Positions 41,518 through 49,846 of a DNA stretch of 64,000 nucleotides are shown piece by piece (within the stretch, counting starts at the first letter, position 1; every line of letters starts with the position of its first letter). Origin of the DNA: Brumicola pallidula DSM 14239 = ACAM 615 (GTDB lineage Bacteria > Pseudomonadota > Gammaproteobacteria > Enterobacterales > Alteromonadaceae); contig NZ_KE386814.1 of NCBI RefSeq assembly GCF_000428905.1, positions 62,001-126,000 of the forward strand. The letters run 5' to 3'. A program made the position numbers and the translations under genes. The notes under the pieces were generated by a model that was not told where the DNA came from, did not search any database, and worked only from the letters and a program-made list of their open reading frames with translations.

Positions 41518-44500
41518 ATGTCAAATTCTATGTTGTTGAATCGTGCTATCAAAATAGCTTCCTGGTCTGTATTGGGTGTCGTGTTATCGATCATGCTTGT
41601 TGTTAGTGTCGCATTGTCGGGCATCGGCACACAATGGGCTATTAATTATGTTAATGAGGGTGACTTTGGTGTTTCGGTTGACTATAAAGGTGGGAGTTTT
41701 TATTCCCAAGTCGAGCTCAATCAAATTCGAATTAAGCAACCGGGTGTAAATGTTGAGTCAAATGACTTATCTCTTGATATTAATCTAAGTTGCCTGTTTG
41801 CAGCTCAGATATGTATTAATAAAATTAGACTAAACAGCGTGGTTGTTGAACTTGGTAACATGCCAGTGCAGCAAGAAGTGATTGAGTCGGCAGCAAACAA
41901 GCTAATTCAGTTGCCTGTTCTGCTTAGCTTAAATGAATTAAGTATTGGTGATATTTTGGTTTCTCAAAATAACGTTGAGGTCCTAAAACTAAAAGATATG
42001 CTGTTGGCCTTGTCTTTTCATCATCAGTTGAACATATCGCAGTTAAATGTGGGCTCTCTATCCATACAATTACCAAAAATGGTGAAACCTGAACTGACTT
42101 CAACGACATCTAGTGGTCCTAACCAAAAAGGGCCTAGGGACTGGCTGAGTGCATTAGCAAATTACCAATATGTGCCTATTGTAATACCTGATGTCTATAT
42201 CCCAATTGAATTGGCACTCAAAAGTACTGTGCTACGTAATGTGTGTATTCGCCAACAAGCCCAAGATGATGCAATAAGCACTAGTGTTTGCAATGACAGT
42301 TTAGCTATTGTTCTTGATATAAAAAATCAAAAACTAGATACAACAGTAGTGATCTCAAATTTGCATCAAGGCCCAGAAACACCCAACTTCATGCCAACAA
42401 ATTTGAAACTTAAAGCCGTCGTTAATTTTGTAAAAAAATTCGAACATAATTTGACACTCGTTGCCCTCAAAGTAGACACACCTGTTTCGAACCAATCATC
42501 AAAAGCCCTCAAAGTAGAAACCCTCAAAGTAGACACACCTATTTTCAACAATGCCACTGGTTTTGAATTGCAGAGCGAAGGGAGCATCGACAAGCTCAAT
42601 TTGATTTTGACTCATCTGCCAAGTCAGCAAAAATTACTCACGCTTGGTTCCGTGCTTGAGTTGTCCAAAGTAACACTCCCTCTATATGTTGATATGAAAT
42701 TTGAAGGATTGTCTGCTGGGGTTGCTGATGACATTCAGGCTTGGCTTCCGGAATTGAGGAATGACGTGATATTGCAGTTAAGAGGTGTGTCTTTATTGCA
42801 CACAAAAATGGCTGGAGACATGCAAGGCTATCGTGTAACTAGCACGCTAAAAACTGAAGAAATTTTTGGGATTGAAAATTTTGAATTAAATGCATGGTTC
42901 AAACCCACGAGCACAAAACAAGGAGAGCGCTCAATTGTTGATATTCAAAAACTCAATCTTAATGGCAGTATTGGAGCACTCGATTATGTTGGTAAAGCCA
43001 TATTATCCTCCAAACGTGATGGGCAAAATGAGTTGTCTTTTAGTGGAAATTTAGAGCTTGAATCTGTTCAACTAGCAAAACTTGATGCCTCTTTAAACTC
43101 CCTTATCTCAGGCCAGCTACCGCATACGATTGTGATAACTGAAACAACGCAATCAGCTGCCATTAAGGGCGTTAATCTGAGTGGGAGTTGGCAAGATTTA
43201 CCATTATCTTTGATCGCTGATGCAGAGCTAGAGAAAAGTGGCAACGTGAAGGTGCAATCGGTTCGCTTAACTCAGGGTGATAATAAGTTGAATGTGCAAG
43301 GTCATCTTTATTCTAGGAAAGCACTTGGGTCTATCGCACAGCTTGGCATAAATTTTCCAGATAAAAATGAAAAAAAGGCGTCTAGCCTTGATTTTTCGAT
43401 CGATTTAAACGCCTTAAGTGATATTTATCCTGACTTAGAAGGACAGATATATGCGAAAGGGAATCTATCTGGGCCCATTGAAGCCCCAAAAATTATTATG
43501 CAAGTAAATGCAAAAGAATTCGCAGCTGCTGGCATTAGTTTAGAAAATGCGCTAATTGATGTCAGTATTAATATCGCCAACAAACTCGCATCGAAAGCGC
43601 AGATATCCATTTCAAATCTGTTTGCAGGAGGCCAGAATATTCCACGCCTCGAACTGCAACTAAGCGGTGATGAGAGTGAGCAGTCATTGCGACTCAGTAT
43701 TCCCGAGGGCGAATACGTTACAGAACAATTTTTCAAAGGGCAGTTGAATACCCAAAATACAAGCTGGTCAGGTAAGTGGTTGGAGGGGGATCTGGTTTCT
43801 AGCTTTGCGGAGCTCTCACTCCAAGATCAGCCCAACCTAATCATAAACTTACAGCCTTTCAGTTTGTTCCTCGCCCGGCACTGCTGGGAAGGTCGAGGAG
43901 ACCGGTTGTGTACAGAGGATATTAACGCGACCCAAATACAAGCTAAAACAAAGATCTCATTAGACTACAATGTCATGAATACGGGCGTGGCGAAGCTATT
44001 GCCTGCTTTTGATATAGACACCTCTGAACTAACTGTAAACATCGATATTGATATTGATTGGCAACAGCAGCGAGGTCTAAATTTCTCAGCAGATGCTGTT
44101 TCGCAAAATGCCACGCTGGTGTCAAGTGAAAATAAAATCAGCATAGAGAATATCTTAGCTAAAGTGCAAGGAACGCCAAAGAGCATTAATAGCAGCTTCA
44201 GCTTTGACAGTACTGAAGCGGGCCGAGTATCTCTGAGCAGTAAATTAGATCTAGCAAGTCAGCCCTATCAACATCAGGGTAGCATTACGGTTAGCGACTT
44301 CGCGGTATCATATTTTGCCTCTTTTATTACGGCAGTGAAAAAATTAAGCGGTGATATTAATGCGAATATCGCTTTTGAAGGGCCATTAGATAAACCGTCA
44401 TTGCAGGGAGAGTTGTCCATTACTGAGGGGGCTATTGTATTAAAAGAGTATCCGTTGAGGTTGTCTGACTATAATCAAAAAGTCATCTTTAAGGGCTCTA

Positions 44501-45549
44501 AAGCTGACTTCTCAGCACAATTTACCTTAGGCGATGGAAGAGGAAGCATCAATGGCGATGTCGACTTCACCGATGCCTTGACCGTGAACACGACGGTGGT
44601 TGGCGATAAACTTGTCATTGCTTATGAAACCTATCAATTTGAAGTATCCCCAGATATAAACATTACGTTTTCACCTGAGCTATTGTCTGTTTCAGGCAAA
44701 GTTGAAGTGCCATATGCTAGAGTGAAAATTAAGTCATTACCGTCGAGCGCAAAATCACCCACGCAGGACATTATTGTGATTGATGATAAAAAGGTAGTAA
44801 AGCAAGGGAGATTGCCACTTGATATTAACGTCAATGTACTAATTGATAAGGCTAAGACAGGCCAAGTTAAACTTGATGCTTTGGATTTAAAAGCCGAGTT
44901 AAGTGGTGATTTAACGGTACAAATTGACACTCAAAATACTCGGGTGCACGGCATCGTTGAAGTACTCAAAGGTGAATATGAAGCTTACTCTCAAGTATTG
45001 CAGATCAGAAAAGGGGATATCATTTTCAGTGGTCAGCCTGACGTTCCTGCATTTGATATTGAAGCTATTCGCAATCCGCTAAATACCAAGGATGAAGTGA
45101 TTGCTGGAATTAGGGTTACCGGAAACGCCATTAAGCCCTCTGTAGAACTGTTTTCGGAACCAACAATGGAGCAGGCAAGACAGCTATCATATCTTATTAG
45201 CGGCACAGATAGCTTCGGTGCTGGTGAAGATTCTGATTCAAATACAACGTTGGTGAATGCACTCGTGAGCTTTGGTGTTGGGCGCAGTGAAAACGGTATT
45301 GGTAGCTTGGGTCAAAAGTTAGGTGTCAAAGATTTGAATTTACAAACTGCAGGGCAAGGTAGTGACACTCAAGTTCAGCTTTCTGGGCAATTAGCTGAAG
45401 GCGTTAAAATTACATACGGTATAGGTGTGTTCGATTCTGTCAGTGAAGTAAGTGTACACTATCAGTTGCTCCCCAAGTTATATCTAGAAGCGGTGAGCGG
45501 AGTAAATAACACGCTTGATTTGTACTATCAGATTACCAGTAAAGATTAA
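41518..45549 (+). CDS. tamB: Translocation and assembly module subunit TamB
   Basis: Giant AsmA-like periplasm-spanning protein anchored in the inner membrane, partner of TamA. The 1343 residues comprise one N-terminal membrane segment (about 13-37), a very long beta-rich region that would form a groove, and the conserved C-terminal DUF490/TamB domain (RKGDIIFSGQPDVPAFDIEAIRNP, GIRVTGNAIKPSVELFSEPTMEQARQLSYLISG). The ATG at 41518 follows tamA by one base. A GTG at 41464 with AAGAGGA five bases before it is an alternative start inside tamA. A short degenerate repeat (ALKVDTP, ALKVET, LKVDTP) lies near residues 317-343. Confidence 0.9.
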   Translation: MSNSMLLNRAIKIASWSVLGVVLSIMLVVSVALSGIGTQWAINYVNEGDFGVSVDYKGGSFYSQVELNQIRIKQPGVNVESNDLSLDINLSCLFAAQICINKIRLNSVVVELGNMPVQQEVIESAANKLIQLPVLLSLNELSIGDILVSQNNVEVLKLKDMLLALSFHHQLNISQLNVGSLSIQLPKMVKPELTSTTSSGPNQKGPRDWLSALANYQYVPIVIPDVYIPIELALKSTVLRNVCIRQQAQDDAISTSVCNDSLAIVLDIKNQKLDTTVVISNLHQGPETPNFMPTNLKLKAVVNFVKKFEHNLTLVALKVDTPVSNQSSKALKVETLKVDTPIFNNATGFELQSEGSIDKLNLILTHLPSQQKLLTLGSVLELSKVTLPLYVDMKFEGLSAGVADDIQAWLPELRNDVILQLRGVSLLHTKMAGDMQGYRVTSTLKTEEIFGIENFELNAWFKPTSTKQGERSIVDIQKLNLNGSIGALDYVGKAILSSKRDGQNELSFSGNLELESVQLAKLDASLNSLISGQLPHTIVITETTQSAAIKGVNLSGSWQDLPLSLIADAELEKSGNVKVQSVRLTQGDNKLNVQGHLYSRKALGSIAQLGINFPDKNEKKASSLDFSIDLNALSDIYPDLEGQIYAKGNLSGPIEAPKIIMQVNAKEFAAAGISLENALIDVSINIANKLASKAQISISNLFAGGQNIPRLELQLSGDESEQSLRLSIPEGEYVTEQFFKGQLNTQNTSWSGKWLEGDLVSSFAELSLQDQPNLIINLQPFSLFLARHCWEGRGDRLCTEDINATQIQAKTKISLDYNVMNTGVAKLLPAFDIDTSELTVNIDIDIDWQQQRGLNFSADAVSQNATLVSSENKISIENILAKVQGTPKSINSSFSFDSTEAGRVSLSSKLDLASQPYQHQGSITVSDFAVSYFASFITAVKKLSGDINANIAFEGPLDKPSLQGELSITEGAIVLKEYPLRLSDYNQKVIFKGSKADFSAQFTLGDGRGSINGDVDFTDALTVNTTVVGDKLVIAYETYQFEVSPDINITFSPELLSVSGKVEVPYARVKIKSLPSSAKSPTQDIIVIDDKKVVKQGRLPLDINVNVLIDKAKTGQVKLDALDLKAELSGDLTVQIDTQNTRVHGIVEVLKGEYEAYSQVLQIRKGDIIFSGQPDVPAFDIEAIRNPLNTKDEVIAGIRVTGNAIKPSVELFSEPTMEQARQLSYLISGTDSFGAGEDSDSNTTLVNALVSFGVGRSENGIGSLGQKLGVKDLNLQTAGQGSDTQVQLSGQLAEGVKITYGIGVFDSVSEVSVHYQLLPKLYLEAVSGVNNTLDLYYQITSKD

Positions 45550-45568
45550 GTATGAAAAATAAAGCATG

Positions 45569-45598
45569 AAAAAGCCCGGAATTCGGGCTTCTTATTTT
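45569..45598 (+). terminator. Intrinsic terminator of tamAB
   Basis: AAGCCCG (45572-45578) and CGGGCTT (45584-45590) with a five-base loop, then CTTATTTT, 20 bases after the tamB stop. Confidence 0.75.
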
Positions 45599-45651
45599 GC
45601 TTAACAGGTAGTTTACGTGATTATGTAAAGGCACTCTTTTGTAATCTTAAA

Positions 45652-45876
45652 CTACGATGCCATATCATATAGGTCCTTATAATAAGTCGCCATTAACGTT
45701 GTTCTATTGCTAATGTTAAGCTTGCGATAAATGTTCGCGCAGTGAAATTTAACGGTACGTTCACTGATGAATAGGTCTGCCGCAATAATTTTATTGGGTA
45801 ATCCTTCCATAATCTTCATCGCTATTTGCTTCTCTCGTCTAGATAATGTTTGTATTTGAGTAATCATATTCATCAT
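45652..45876 (-). CDS. HTH-only LuxR/GerE-type transcriptional regulator
   Basis: A 74-residue protein that is little more than a GerE helix-turn-helix: TLSRREKQIAMKIMEGLPNKIIAADLFISERTVKFHCANIYRKLNISNRTTLM, with the usual Glu, Ser-Glu-x-Thr-Val and His-x-x-Ile-x-x-Lys-Leu positions. No receiver or ligand-binding domain precedes it. Its ATG shares one base with the exporter stop codon (TAATG) and uses AAGGA at the exporter 3' end as ribosome-binding site, so translation is coupled. It is probably the operon's own regulator, perhaps acting on the repeated motif at 49472-49533; that pairing is inference. Twenty-two in-frame codons upstream inside the exporter gene are disregarded. Confidence 0.8.
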   Translation of the reverse strand: MMNMITQIQTLSRREKQIAMKIMEGLPNKIIAADLFISERTVKFHCANIYRKLNISNRTTLMATYYKDLYDMAS

Positions 45877-47519
45877 TAATTTTCCTTGTTTTGATGTTTT
45901 TTGCTGGGGGTATTGGTGACATATTGGTGCGTTATATCGCATAATTCACCTTCAATAAAAGCAAGCACAATGTCTGCACTTCCAATCGTTTCTTGTCGAT
46001 GAGCAATCATAATTTTGGTCATGCTCAATTTACGTAAGTTGTTGTTTATAGCATTTTCTGTAAAGGCATCGAGGTGACTTGTTGCTTCGTCCATAAATAA
46101 TAATCTTGGCTGCTTATAAAGGGCGCGAGCAAGCAGTAATCGTTGTTTCTGCCCGCCGCTCAATGTGCTCCCCATATCTCCTACTAAGGTGTTGTACTGC
46201 ATCGTCATTTGCATGACATCGTGGTGCAGACAACTTATTTTAGTAATTTCAATTGCGAGAGGTAGGTTCGTTGTGTCGGCAAAGTCAGTAATATTGTCTA
46301 GAATTGAACCATTAAGTAATAGATCATCTTGCAGCACTGCGGCAACACCCTGTTGATGTCGGTTACTGGCATTGAGTAAATTACCATCAATATAAACGTG
46401 GCCTTCAGTGCCATGACTTAATCCCATTAAACAGAGCAACAAGCTCGATTTTCCACAACCACTTGGACCACAAATAACCACGCTTTTGCCACGCGGGATA
46501 TTTAAGTTTAGGTTCTGAAAAATACAGTCTTGAGTTGGATGATATTGAAACGATAAATTACGAACTGATAAATGAAATGCACTTTCTACATTGGCTGTTA
46601 AGTGTTCTACATTTTTGTTGATTTCATTTTCTAGGCTCTTAGATATCTCACTTGCGGTAAATACAATGTCGGCCAATCTATCTAAGTGTACTCGGAGCAT
46701 TTTGAATTCGAGCCAGTTATTAATCAAACTGTCAGCGGCAGTAATAAACTTAGCTTTGTAACTCATGAACGCATAAAGCATACCTATAGAGAACAGGTTT
46801 ATAGTGACCAATTGGGCTGCTAAATAAATGATAATGATATTCTCTACACCAAACAATATTTTATTAAGCACTGAGAAATTGATTTGCCAACGGGACAGTT
46901 CAATTTGTTTATTCATTGCGCTGCTAAGAAGGTTGAGCCATTGAGAACCGCGTTGGGTACTTTTGTTATTAAGCTTAATTGTTTTTATCGCGCGAACGCT
47001 TTGCATAAAATGGGTGTTTTCGGCTGCTTGGCTTTGAATCACTTCCATATTTTGGCGCTTCATGGGATTAAAAAATACCCAGCGCAGAAGCCCATAAAAT
47101 ACAACGACTAAGCAAACGATGCTGGCAAGTGTGGAGGAATAGAAAAATAAAACGATAAGCATCAATACCGCCATCAGTCCATCAATAAGGCCAGATATGA
47201 TACCCGATGTCACAATATGACGAATATTTTGAAGAGATCCGAAGCGACTTACAATATCGCCTAAATGTCTTTTTTGAAAATAGTCGACGGGCAGGGAAAG
47301 TAAGTGCGTAAAAACGCGAGTCGACATATGAATGCTAAATTGATTCGAAAAATAGAGCATGACTCTTTCGCGAAGCATAAATGTGAGTGTATCTATAAAT
47401 AAAAGCAAAAGGAAAGCGATTGCGAGCACGCTGAGCAGAGAGGTATCCGACTTTACAATGACTTCATCGATAACAGTCTGCATGTAAAATGGTGCGGCAA
47501 TGGCAAAAAGTTGAAGCAA
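45876..47519 (-). CDS. C39-type bacteriocin/peptide ABC exporter, membrane and ATPase part (frameshifted from its peptidase part)
   Basis: 547 residues from the first ATG in this frame; the conserved sequence already begins upstream at about 47574 (LSQAIGIKRQLGIL...), out of frame with the peptidase ORF. It holds the six-helix exporter domain (LLQLFAIAAPFYMQTVIDEV, VDYFQKRHLGDIVSRFGS) and a complete ABC domain: Walker A CGPSGCGKSS, signature LSGGQKQRLLLARAL, Walker B RLLFMDEATSHLD and the switch His in MIAHRQE. This is the CvaB/LktB-like core that exports peptides cut by the C39 domain. Coupled by TAATG to the HTH gene. As it stands the ATG at 47519 lies within the first membrane helix. Confidence 0.85.
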   Translation of the reverse strand: MLQLFAIAAPFYMQTVIDEVIVKSDTSLLSVLAIAFLLLLFIDTLTFMLRERVMLYFSNQFSIHMSTRVFTHLLSLPVDYFQKRHLGDIVSRFGSLQNIRHIVTSGIISGLIDGLMAVLMLIVLFFYSSTLASIVCLVVVFYGLLRWVFFNPMKRQNMEVIQSQAAENTHFMQSVRAIKTIKLNNKSTQRGSQWLNLLSSAMNKQIELSRWQINFSVLNKILFGVENIIIIYLAAQLVTINLFSIGMLYAFMSYKAKFITAADSLINNWLEFKMLRVHLDRLADIVFTASEISKSLENEINKNVEHLTANVESAFHLSVRNLSFQYHPTQDCIFQNLNLNIPRGKSVVICGPSGCGKSSLLLCLMGLSHGTEGHVYIDGNLLNASNRHQQGVAAVLQDDLLLNGSILDNITDFADTTNLPLAIEITKISCLHHDVMQMTMQYNTLVGDMGSTLSGGQKQRLLLARALYKQPRLLFMDEATSHLDAFTENAINNNLRKLSMTKIMIAHRQETIGSADIVLAFIEGELCDITHQYVTNTPSKKHQNKEN

Positions 47520-48123
47520 TAGACTCAGGCCAAATAAGATCCCCAGCTGTCTTTTGATGCCAATAGCCTGACTTAAAAAAATCTTTGATTTCTAGCTTTT
47601 GCGATGCTTTTACTTTCTTAAACTTAGTATTCGGCTGCATTTCAACCGCAATACCAGTAAAGGCGTCACTGACTTGCTGCATATCTAATTTTCTGAGTCC
47701 AAGCGCTGGATCTGCAATATGACAATGCTCTTTTGTCACCTTCTTTAACACCACAAAGTGTTGGAAGTTCCAGTGTAGAATACAAGGTGTATTCAATTCA
47801 TTCAGTTCTGTTAGTTGGACTTTCAATGCTCGACAGGAAAAGCTGAGTAACTCACCGAGTTGCATAATCTGAGTTAAATTACTTCCTTGAATTGATATTG
47901 GGTTGAGTTGGCGCAGCTTATCTAACGTAATATAATTGCCGTGAAAGTTAGCAAGCATAGCAACGCAAGCTAAACCACATTCACTTGCCTCAGCTTGTAT
48001 AACAATATTAAGACTTGGCTTTGAGGAAAAGCGTAATATATCACTTACTTTTGTGTGAGCTGTTTTTTGCGTCATTGTTTGGGTATTTGTACTTTTTGTT
48101 TTAGCGTCAGAGTTGAAGAACAT
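47464..48123 (-). CDS. C39 peptidase domain of the peptide ABC exporter (N-terminal fragment before frameshift)
   Basis: A 219-residue ORF carrying a bacteriocin-processing papain-like domain: QAEASECGLACVAMLANFHG with catalytic Cys49, His122 in HWNFQHFVVL and Asp138 in HIADPALG. Such domains cut double-glycine leaders. After about residue 182 (KLEIKDFF) the frame leaves the family sequence (KSGYWHQKTAGDL...) and ends, while the +1 frame continues with the exporter helices. Read together the two ORFs would give one protein of about 715 residues, the normal length of CvaB-type transporters. Its ATG overlaps the stop of the upstream membrane fusion protein gene (TAATG). Catalytic triad intact, so only the homopolymer shift disables it. 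Confidence 0.85.
   Translation of the reverse strand: MFFNSDAKTKSTNTQTMTQKTAHTKVSDILRFSSKPSLNIVIQAEASECGLACVAMLANFHGNYITLDKLRQLNPISIQGSNLTQIMQLGELLSFSCRALKVQLTELNELNTPCILHWNFQHFVVLKKVTKEHCHIADPALGLRKLDMQQVSDAFTGIAVEMQPNTKFKKVKASQKLEIKDFFKSGYWHQKTAGDLIWPESIASTFCHCRTILHADCYR
47575..47581 (-). other. Homopolymer frameshift site in the exporter gene
   Basis: Seven A on the plus strand (seven T in the coding strand, in GATTTTTTTAAGTCAG). With six T the codons run GAT TTT TTA AGT CAG, joining KDF to LSQAIGIKRQLG and hence the peptidase domain to the exporter helices without a gap. With seven the frame is lost. It may be a true mutation, a phase-variable tract or an assembly error. Confidence 0.8.
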
Positions 48124-49379
48124 TAGATTGTGCCTCGCAAGCTATAAATTGGACTTAACAACCATTCCAATAGGCTTCTATTTGACAGCGTTATCTCAGC
48201 TTGAAATAGCATACCGGCCTTCAATTCAACCCTGTTACCGTTAGTGTTAAGTTGTTGATTGTCAAGGATCGCATCAATAAGGAAAACTGGTTCAGTGAGT
48301 TGCATGGGCAAACGCTTTACTTGATGCGGTAATAGTATTTGTTGCGACACATATGACACCTGAGCCTTTGACATACCAAACTTTTGGTAGGGGAATGCGT
48401 TTAATTTGAGCTGAACTAACTGCTTATTCTTGATGAAGCCAGCATGATTTGATGGTACATATAAAACAGCCTTCAATGGATTGTTGAGGGGGGTTATTTG
48501 GAGTAACGGCATATTGTTACCAATAGTCTCGCCGTTAGTTGCTTGTAAGTTATGCACTATGCCGTCAATAGGACTTTTGATAAGGTAGTTACTAGCGCCT
48601 TCGAATCGCTGTATCTCTTGTGTGATGCGTTGCAAATTTGATTTAAGAGTATTGAGTTCTTCTTTTAACGCTATTTTGTTGCTTATTTGGTTTTGTTTGA
48701 CTGACAATAACCTTTGTTCAAACTCTAATTTTGTTGAATACCTTTGTGACTGCAGCAATTCAATAGCCTGGCGTTTCTCTTTTTGCGTGTTATAGGCTAT
48801 TTTTGGAATGCTTTTAACCTGCAAGAGTGACAGTAACACTGCTTCTTCAACACTCGCTTCATTTACTTGTTGGTTTAAGTTTTTTTCAATCTGAATATTA
48901 ACGTTCAACTGTTGCTGATAGCTATTTATCAAACTGTCATTTTGAGTCTCTTGTTGTTGGTACTTATCAACGAGTATAGCTTGGCGTTTTTCTAATAGTC
49001 CACGCTGTTGCATTAGCGAATAAAATTGTTGCTGGTAATTTCCATTTAAGAGTGAGGTTACGTTGCGTGATATTTCGATTAGTACCTGGCCCTTCAATAC
49101 CGCTTGTCCGTTGCTTATTAGCGTCGACGTGATAATACCATTTGCCTCTTTCGCCATGATATCAATGCTTGGTTTAGAGCTCACTAACCATCCATTTACA
49201 GTTGCTTTACTGCTAAAATTAGCGTTAAGAAGCAACCCACATAAGAGTAAAAACCAACAGACTAGAATGGTGGTTATCACTTGGTGATTAGTTTTTGGTA
49301 ACAGCATAGCTTCACCAAGGTTGTTTAAATCTTGTCCTTGTATCGCTTCTTGTCTAAAAAGCTCGGTTGAATGTTGCAT
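48123..49379 (-). CDS. Membrane fusion protein of a peptide (colicin V/microcin-type) exporter
   Basis: HlyD/CvaA-type periplasmic adaptor linking the inner-membrane exporter to TolC. The 418 residues have a cytoplasmic N-terminus, one membrane segment (about 34-54), a lipoyl-like half (NGWLVSSKPSIDIMAKEANGII...GQAVLKGQVL), a long Gln/Asn-rich coiled-coil hairpin (about 115-260), the second lipoyl half (IKSPIDGIVHNLQATNGETI) and a beta-barrel part. The C-terminus SLLEWLLSPIYSLRGTI is typical of the CvaA branch. First gene of the operon; TAATG overlap with the C39 gene. AGGGA lies about 11 bases before ATG. No leaderless or double-glycine peptide gene precedes it. Confidence 0.88.
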   Translation of the reverse strand: MQHSTELFRQEAIQGQDLNNLGEAMLLPKTNHQVITTILVCWFLLLCGLLLNANFSSKATVNGWLVSSKPSIDIMAKEANGIITSTLISNGQAVLKGQVLIEISRNVTSLLNGNYQQQFYSLMQQRGLLEKRQAILVDKYQQQETQNDSLINSYQQQLNVNIQIEKNLNQQVNEASVEEAVLLSLLQVKSIPKIAYNTQKEKRQAIELLQSQRYSTKLEFEQRLLSVKQNQISNKIALKEELNTLKSNLQRITQEIQRFEGASNYLIKSPIDGIVHNLQATNGETIGNNMPLLQITPLNNPLKAVLYVPSNHAGFIKNKQLVQLKLNAFPYQKFGMSKAQVSYVSQQILLPHQVKRLPMQLTEPVFLIDAILDNQQLNTNGNRVELKAGMLFQAEITLSNRSLLEWLLSPIYSLRGTI

Positions 49380-49471
49380 GTGTTTTTCATTCCCTGAAAG
49401 TAGAAGGTTGTTTTAGTGCCATCACAGTTTGATGCGAACAACTAGCTTACTCAGGTTCTGAAAAAACGACG

Positions 49472-49533
49472 TTTAAAAATGGGACAAATACTTTTAAAAA
49501 TGGGACATTTTGCAATTTTGTCCCATTTTTAAA
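49472..49533. promoter_or_regulatory. Three copies of a 15-bp motif upstream of the exporter operon
   Basis: TTTAAAAATGGGACA occurs at 49472-49486 and 49493-49507 as direct copies and inverted at 49519-49533; the last two form a perfect dyad with an 11-base spacer. They sit 93-154 bases before the membrane fusion protein start. Nearer the gene, leftward TGGCAC (49416-49421) resembles a sigma-54 -24 element, but the -12 TTGC part is missing. Best read as a regulator-binding cluster; the regulator is unknown. Confidence 0.6.
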
Positions 49534-49788
49534 GATGTACTAATGATCAAGCCCATTAATATAGGTTACTTTGGTTCAGGAGAGTTAAGTTCAATATAAA
49601 TAAAGTGTTAGATAATTTTATAGTGTTAATGTGGCTCAAATCACGTTACTTTTTAGTCTCTGTTTGGGTTTTTAACGTTAGAAAATTTAACCTTATTTTT
49701 AAGCCAAATTAGATGGTTACGCATAACTTTAACGCTTTTATTGTACAAATAATAAACAAAACGTAAATATGATAAGAAATGAAGGTAT

Positions 49789-49816
49789 AAAAAAACGTGC
49801 CGCACAGGCACGTTTT
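49789..49816 (-). terminator. Intrinsic terminator of the amidohydrolase gene
   Basis: AAAACGTGCC (49792-49801) and GGCACGTTTT (49807-49816) form a ten-pair stem with a five-base loop; read leftward a T-run follows. It lies 31 bases after the stop codon. Confidence 0.85.
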
Positions 49817-49846
49817 CTAATTTCTAGGGCTGAAAACTAGCGTAAA

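Noticed and set aside
42465-42542. Short repeated CCCTCAAAGTAGA units inside tamB considered as a mobile insertion.
   Set aside because: They stay in frame, are only about 13 bases long and encode a plausible ALKVDTP repeat; ordinary slippage expansion is enough.
47575-47581. Programmed -1 ribosomal frameshifting at the T run.
   Set aside because: Restoring the exporter frame needs a +1 shift (loss of one base); a -1 shift would not join the conserved parts, and no stimulatory structure was seen.
45652-49379. RTX-toxin type I secretion system.
   Set aside because: The transporter has a catalytically complete C39 domain (Cys present) and the adaptor ends like CvaA, which points to peptide export; no RTX-repeat protein is in the window.
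49416-49421. Sigma-54 promoter for the exporter operon.
   Set aside because: TGGCAC is present, but the bases at the -12 position read CAACC instead of TTGCA/T, so only half of the signature exists; kept as a remark, not a feature.
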